In this document: in pieces, positions 60,784-64,000 of the stretch
How positions within the stretch are numbered: the stretch's first letter is position 1
Layout of the letters: each line of letters starts with the position of its first letter
Assembly (NCBI GenBank): GCA_942493315.1
Contig: OW818690.1
Coordinates: 1,922,001 to 1,986,000, forward strand
DNA length: 64,000 nucleotides
Direction of reading: 5' to 3'
DNA from: UBA5429 sp942493315
GTDB taxonomy: Bacteria > Bacteroidota > Bacteroidia > Bacteroidales > WCHB1-69
The notes under the pieces: generated by a model
What the model saw: only the letters and a program-made list of their open reading frames with translations
Told to the model about the DNA's origin: nothing
Databases searched by the model: none
Position numbers and translations under genes: made by a program

Positions 60784-63700
60784 ATGAATAGAACATTCTT
60801 TTATTTCCTTTCATTATTTAGCTTGCTTTTTATCAACATAAATAATACCCATGCTGCTTATTTAAAAGATATTCCAAGAGTTTTAATCCAACCCAATGGA
60901 GATACCCTGCATTGTTATATGACTGGAGATGAATACTATAATTATCTCCATGATATAAACCATTATACCATTGTTCAAAATGTTGCAACCGGATATTTTG
61001 TGTATGCCATGAGAGAAAATGAATCCATTATTCCATCTATGTATATTGCCGGTACAGTGAATCCTGCTGATGTAGGACTAAAACCCGGGATCATTATTTC
61101 AGCTGAACAGTGGAGTGCTAAACGAACAGCGTTTAATGCGCAAATCCCTCCTAAAAATTCACAATCTATAACCGAACAAAACCATGGTCATCTCAATAAT
61201 CTGGTCGTGTTTATTCGTTTTGCAAGTGATGTTAATTTAACAACCGGATATTCAACCGTTCATAATATGTTTAATGATTCTTCTGCAGCTGCCGTTTCTA
61301 TGTATAATTACTTTAAATCAACCTCTTATAACCAGTTGTTTGTCACTTCTTCATTTTATCCAGCCCCATCCGGAAACACCATTTTATCCTATCAGGATAT
61401 CTATGAAAGATCGTACTATTTGCCCTATTCCGCGACTAATACAAATGGCTATAATGGTGACTCAGAAAGAACGACCCGAGAACATGGCTTGTTGCAAAGA
61501 GCCACCAATTATATTGCTTCTTCCGTTCCAACTTCTTTAAATATTGACTATGACTCCGATGGCTATGTGGATAACGTTTGTTTTGTGATCAAAGGGGAAG
61601 TGGGTGACTGGAGTGATCTATTGTGGCCTCACAGATGGGTTTTATATTCCGAAAACGTATATATCAACTCCAAAAGAGTTTACGATTATAACTTCATGTT
61701 AGAGGGAAGTACAGGTTACTTTGCTACTCATGTTTTATGTCATGAAATGCAACACACGCTCACATTTCCGGACCTTTACCATTACAGTGATAACACCATT
61801 AATGCTGTGGGATCGTGGGATTTAATGTGCTCAACCTCCAATCCACCCCAAAATTCAGTGGCTTATGCTAAAATGAAATATGGAAACTGGATCAGTTCTA
61901 TCCCAACCATCACAACACCAGGCGTTTATACACTAAATCCATTAGCTACATCACCTACAGGAAATGCTTACAAAATGGCAAGTGAGGTGCCCGGACAGTT
62001 TTATGTGATTGAGTATAGAAAAACAGATTCTCAATTTGATAGTTCCATTCCCGGAAGCGGAATCCTTATCTATCGGGTGAATGAGAATTTTGATGGAAAT
62101 GCAGGGTATAATGGCACTACCGTTTTTGATGAAATTTATATTTTTAGACCCAATGGAACCAATACGGTTAATGGAAATGTATCTAATGCTTTCTATAATT
62201 CCACAGTTGGTAGAACCGCTTTTAACTCAACAACAAATCCCCGACCATTTTTAACAGATGGAACTTATAGTAGTTTAAGTATTACCAATATAACCAATGC
62301 CGGTACAACCATCTCATTTACTTACAATGGATTACAACCAAGTATCATTCCAAGTATTTCTACTATGGATTTTAGCGGATATGTTCCAACAGGAGCCATT
62401 CCACAAACAGTTTCAGTAAGTGGCTTATTTTTAACAGATTCAATTACGGTCACTGCAACTTCACCTTTTTTGGTTTCAAAAAATAATTCAGCTTGGTTCT
62501 CTACGCTTAAGTTACCTTCAAATGGCGGTTTATTATACGTAAAATACAATTCACAAGTGATAGGTTCCCATACCGGAACCGTTACCCTTTCTAGTGGAAC
62601 AGCTCAATCTGTTGTGTTGAATCTTACCGGAATTATCTGTGATGTAGTCAATAGTTTCCCTTTTACCGAAGGATTTGAAGGGGGTGCCCTTCCTTCCTGT
62701 TGGTCTCAAACCTTTGTTTCCGGTCAAGTGAACTGGGTATTTCAAAATGGAGGTCATAATGGCGGTTCTGGAACCAATCATCCGGCTTCAGCTCATACCG
62801 GCAATACTAATGCTTTGATGTTCTTCGACTCTAGTAGCGGATATACTACCAAAATGATCACGCCTGCTCTTAATTTATCCGCGATTTCTAACCCTCAACT
62901 AACTTTCTGGATGGCCAATCCAATTTGGGGAGGTGATATTGATGATTTGAAAGTGTATTACAAAACAACCGCTTCAGGAAACTGGATCCTTCTTAATTCC
63001 TATACTACAAATGCTGAAAACTGGACTCAAAAGACAATATCACTTCCTAATGCTTCCCCTACATACTTTATTGCTTTTGAAGGAGTTGCCAATTATGGCT
63101 ATGGGGTTTCTTTAGATGATATTTCCATTAGTGGAACCATAGTGAATCATCAGATTACAGCTTCTGCCGGTATACATGGGGCAATTTCTCCTAATGGAAT
63201 CGTTACGGTAACTAATGGTGCTAATCAAATATTTAATTTTACGCCTAATTCAACTTATATGGTTGATTCAGTGTTTGTTGATAATAGTTATGTAGGTCGT
63301 TTTAATTCTTATACCTTTACGAATGTGACTTCCAACCATACCATTTATGTAAAATTCAAATTGCCCAATACCAATATTCTGGTTGATCCGGCAAATATGA
63401 ACTTTCAAACCATTATTGGAACCGTTTCTGCTTCTCAAACCGCTCTTATTACCGGTGTAGATCTTATAGGGAATATTTCCGTTTCTGCTCCTGAAAACTT
63501 TGAACTGTCCATCAATAATAACGTTTGGGAAAATAGTTTAATTTTTGATGCAACGGTACCAAACACCATCTTTGTAAGATTTAATCCATTGAGTATCGGA
63601 ACCTTTGCTGATTCCATTTCCATCAATAGTGGGTCCATTCATAAAAAAATTACTGTGAATGGAGTTGCTTCTGATCTCATGTATACTATTTTATCCATGT

Positions 63701-64000
63701 CAAATGCCGGTGGAACGATCAATCCGGAAGGACCTGTTTCGGTTGAAAATGGAAATGACCAAACTTTTGTGATCACACCAGATCCCGATTTTATTTTGTC
63801 AGCCCTTTTCATTGATGAAGAGATTGTTCCCAATACAAACTCCTACACCTTTACCAGTGTAGATAATGGACATATCATTTATGCTTATTTTGTAGATCCA
63901 ACAAAAGTGGATGATTTCAATACAAATGAGGATCTATTCATGTATCCTAATCCTGTCATTTCCGAATTTACAATAGCCACTGTTAATCCCAATTTTGCAA
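60784..64000 (+). CDS. Secreted M6-type metalloprotease with surface-sorting domain, cut by the right edge
   Basis: The frame is open from ATG 60784 to the window end (1072 residues). A signal peptide (FFYFLSLFSLLFININ) is followed by a prodomain and the M6 catalytic domain with zinc motif HEMQH (H320-E-x-x-H324, then TLTFPDLY; the usual Gly after it is Thr). Then come a choice-of-anchor/MAM-like domain (EGFEGGALPSCW, SLDDISISG), two InlB-B-like repeats (near residues 790-860 and 960-1040) and the start of a type IX sorting domain (FMYPNPVISEF). It is likely secreted by the type IX system to break down proteins outside the cell. Confidence 0.8.
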   Translation, partial: MNRTFFYFLSLFSLLFININNTHAAYLKDIPRVLIQPNGDTLHCYMTGDEYYNYLHDINHYTIVQNVATGYFVYAMRENESIIPSMYIAGTVNPADVGLKPGIIISAEQWSAKRTAFNAQIPPKNSQSITEQNHGHLNNLVVFIRFASDVNLTTGYSTVHNMFNDSSAAAVSMYNYFKSTSYNQLFVTSSFYPAPSGNTILSYQDIYERSYYLPYSATNTNGYNGDSERTTREHGLLQRATNYIASSVPTSLNIDYDSDGYVDNVCFVIKGEVGDWSDLLWPHRWVLYSENVYINSKRVYDYNFMLEGSTGYFATHVLCHEMQHTLTFPDLYHYSDNTINAVGSWDLMCSTSNPPQNSVAYAKMKYGNWISSIPTITTPGVYTLNPLATSPTGNAYKMASEVPGQFYVIEYRKTDSQFDSSIPGSGILIYRVNENFDGNAGYNGTTVFDEIYIFRPNGTNTVNGNVSNAFYNSTVGRTAFNSTTNPRPFLTDGTYSSLSITNITNAGTTISFTYNGLQPSIIPSISTMDFSGYVPTGAIPQTVSVSGLFLTDSITVTATSPFLVSKNNSAWFSTLKLPSNGGLLYVKYNSQVIGSHTGTVTLSSGTAQSVVLNLTGIICDVVNSFPFTEGFEGGALPSCWSQTFVSGQVNWVFQNGGHNGGSGTNHPASAHTGNTNALMFFDSSSGYTTKMITPALNLSAISNPQLTFWMANPIWGGDIDDLKVYYKTTASGNWILLNSYTTNAENWTQKTISLPNASPTYFIAFEGVANYGYGVSLDDISISGTIVNHQITASAGIHGAISPNGIVTVTNGANQIFNFTPNSTYMVDSVFVDNSYVGRFNSYTFTNVTSNHTIYVKFKLPNTNILVDPANMNFQTIIGTVSASQTALITGVDLIGNISVSAPENFELSINNNVWENSLIFDATVPNTIFVRFNPLSIGTFADSISINSGSIHKKITVNGVASDLMYTILSMSNAGGTINPEGPVSVENGNDQTFVITPDPDFILSALFIDEEIVPNTNSYTFTSVDNGHIIYAYFVDPTKVDDFNTNEDLFMYPNPVISEFTIATVNPNFA

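Overview
The window is AT-rich DNA from the phylum Bacteroidota, most likely an anaerobic Bacteroidales-type organism. The evidence is Bacteroidota promoters (TTTG, 19-21 nt, TAnnTTTG), type IX secretion (a PorT-family protein and two proteins with C-terminal sorting domains), DUF4836 and DUF4296 lipoproteins, a GWxTD protein, a four-subunit 2-oxoacid:ferredoxin oxidoreductase and heptose-containing LPS genes. The species cannot be named from this sequence.

Positions 1 to about 23,457 are the right-hand part of a prophage integrated at a tRNA-His gene. The right attachment site (23,428-23,457) is only the 3' part of a tRNA-His followed by the host tRNA terminator; the intact tRNA, the integrase, and the portal and tail genes should lie beyond the left edge. 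Nearly all phage genes are on the minus strand. A lysogeny switch at about 21.1-21.25 kb has a plus-strand regulator, two converging promoters and an 11-bp operator array. From it a long early operon runs left: a LuxR-type regulator, an HNH endonuclease, small proteins, a lysis-like cassette with an amidase, a primase-helicase, an adenine methyltransferase, and a Tad2-like anti-Thoeris protein. It ends at a terminator near 9.1 kb. A noncoding control region (8.6-9.1 kb) with twelve copies of TTTGTAAT and a strong promoter then drives the second operon: a 197-aa protein, a probable structural protein, a ClpP-like prohead protease with scaffold-like tail, the major capsid protein and a tail-like protein. 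After a terminator come a coiled-coil protein, a frameshifted phospholipase-D-fold protein and the terminase genes. Three accessory genes (21.7-23.3 kb) sit between the switch and the attachment site.

Positions 23.5-33.3 kb are host genes: lipoprotein, heptose-bisphosphate phosphatase and lipid A acyltransferase in one overlapping cluster, a nitroreductase, the oxidoreductase operon, a DUF4836 lipoprotein with a secreted sorting-domain protein, and an outer-membrane barrel. At 33.3-38.4 kb there is a decayed methyltransferase, a two-gene restriction-modification-like pair (N6-adenine methyltransferase with target-recognition domain, then a PD-(D/E)XK nuclease) and a long repeat-filled spacer.

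Positions 38.5-64 kb hold housekeeping and envelope genes: tig-clpP-clpX, an O-antigen/polysaccharide cluster (ligase/polymerase, acetyltransferase, flippase, glycosyltransferase, methyltransferase), the heptose kinase hldE, a PorT-family gene, glycyl-tRNA synthetase, a GWxTD protein, a sugar-phosphate transferase, an M28 peptidase, rsmI, dnaK with a sigma-54-like promoter, tRNA-Glu, hemW, class II fructose-bisphosphate aldolase, and a large secreted M6 metalloprotease cut by the right edge. Several host spacers carry short tandem repeats, each with its own unit.

The most unusual signals are: matched 11-bp GTACAC arrays at the phage switch and at the predicted capsid-operon promoter; the TTTGTAAT cluster; the Tad2-like gene with an extra N-terminal region; the split nuclease-fold gene beside the terminase; and the two-gene restriction-like pair.
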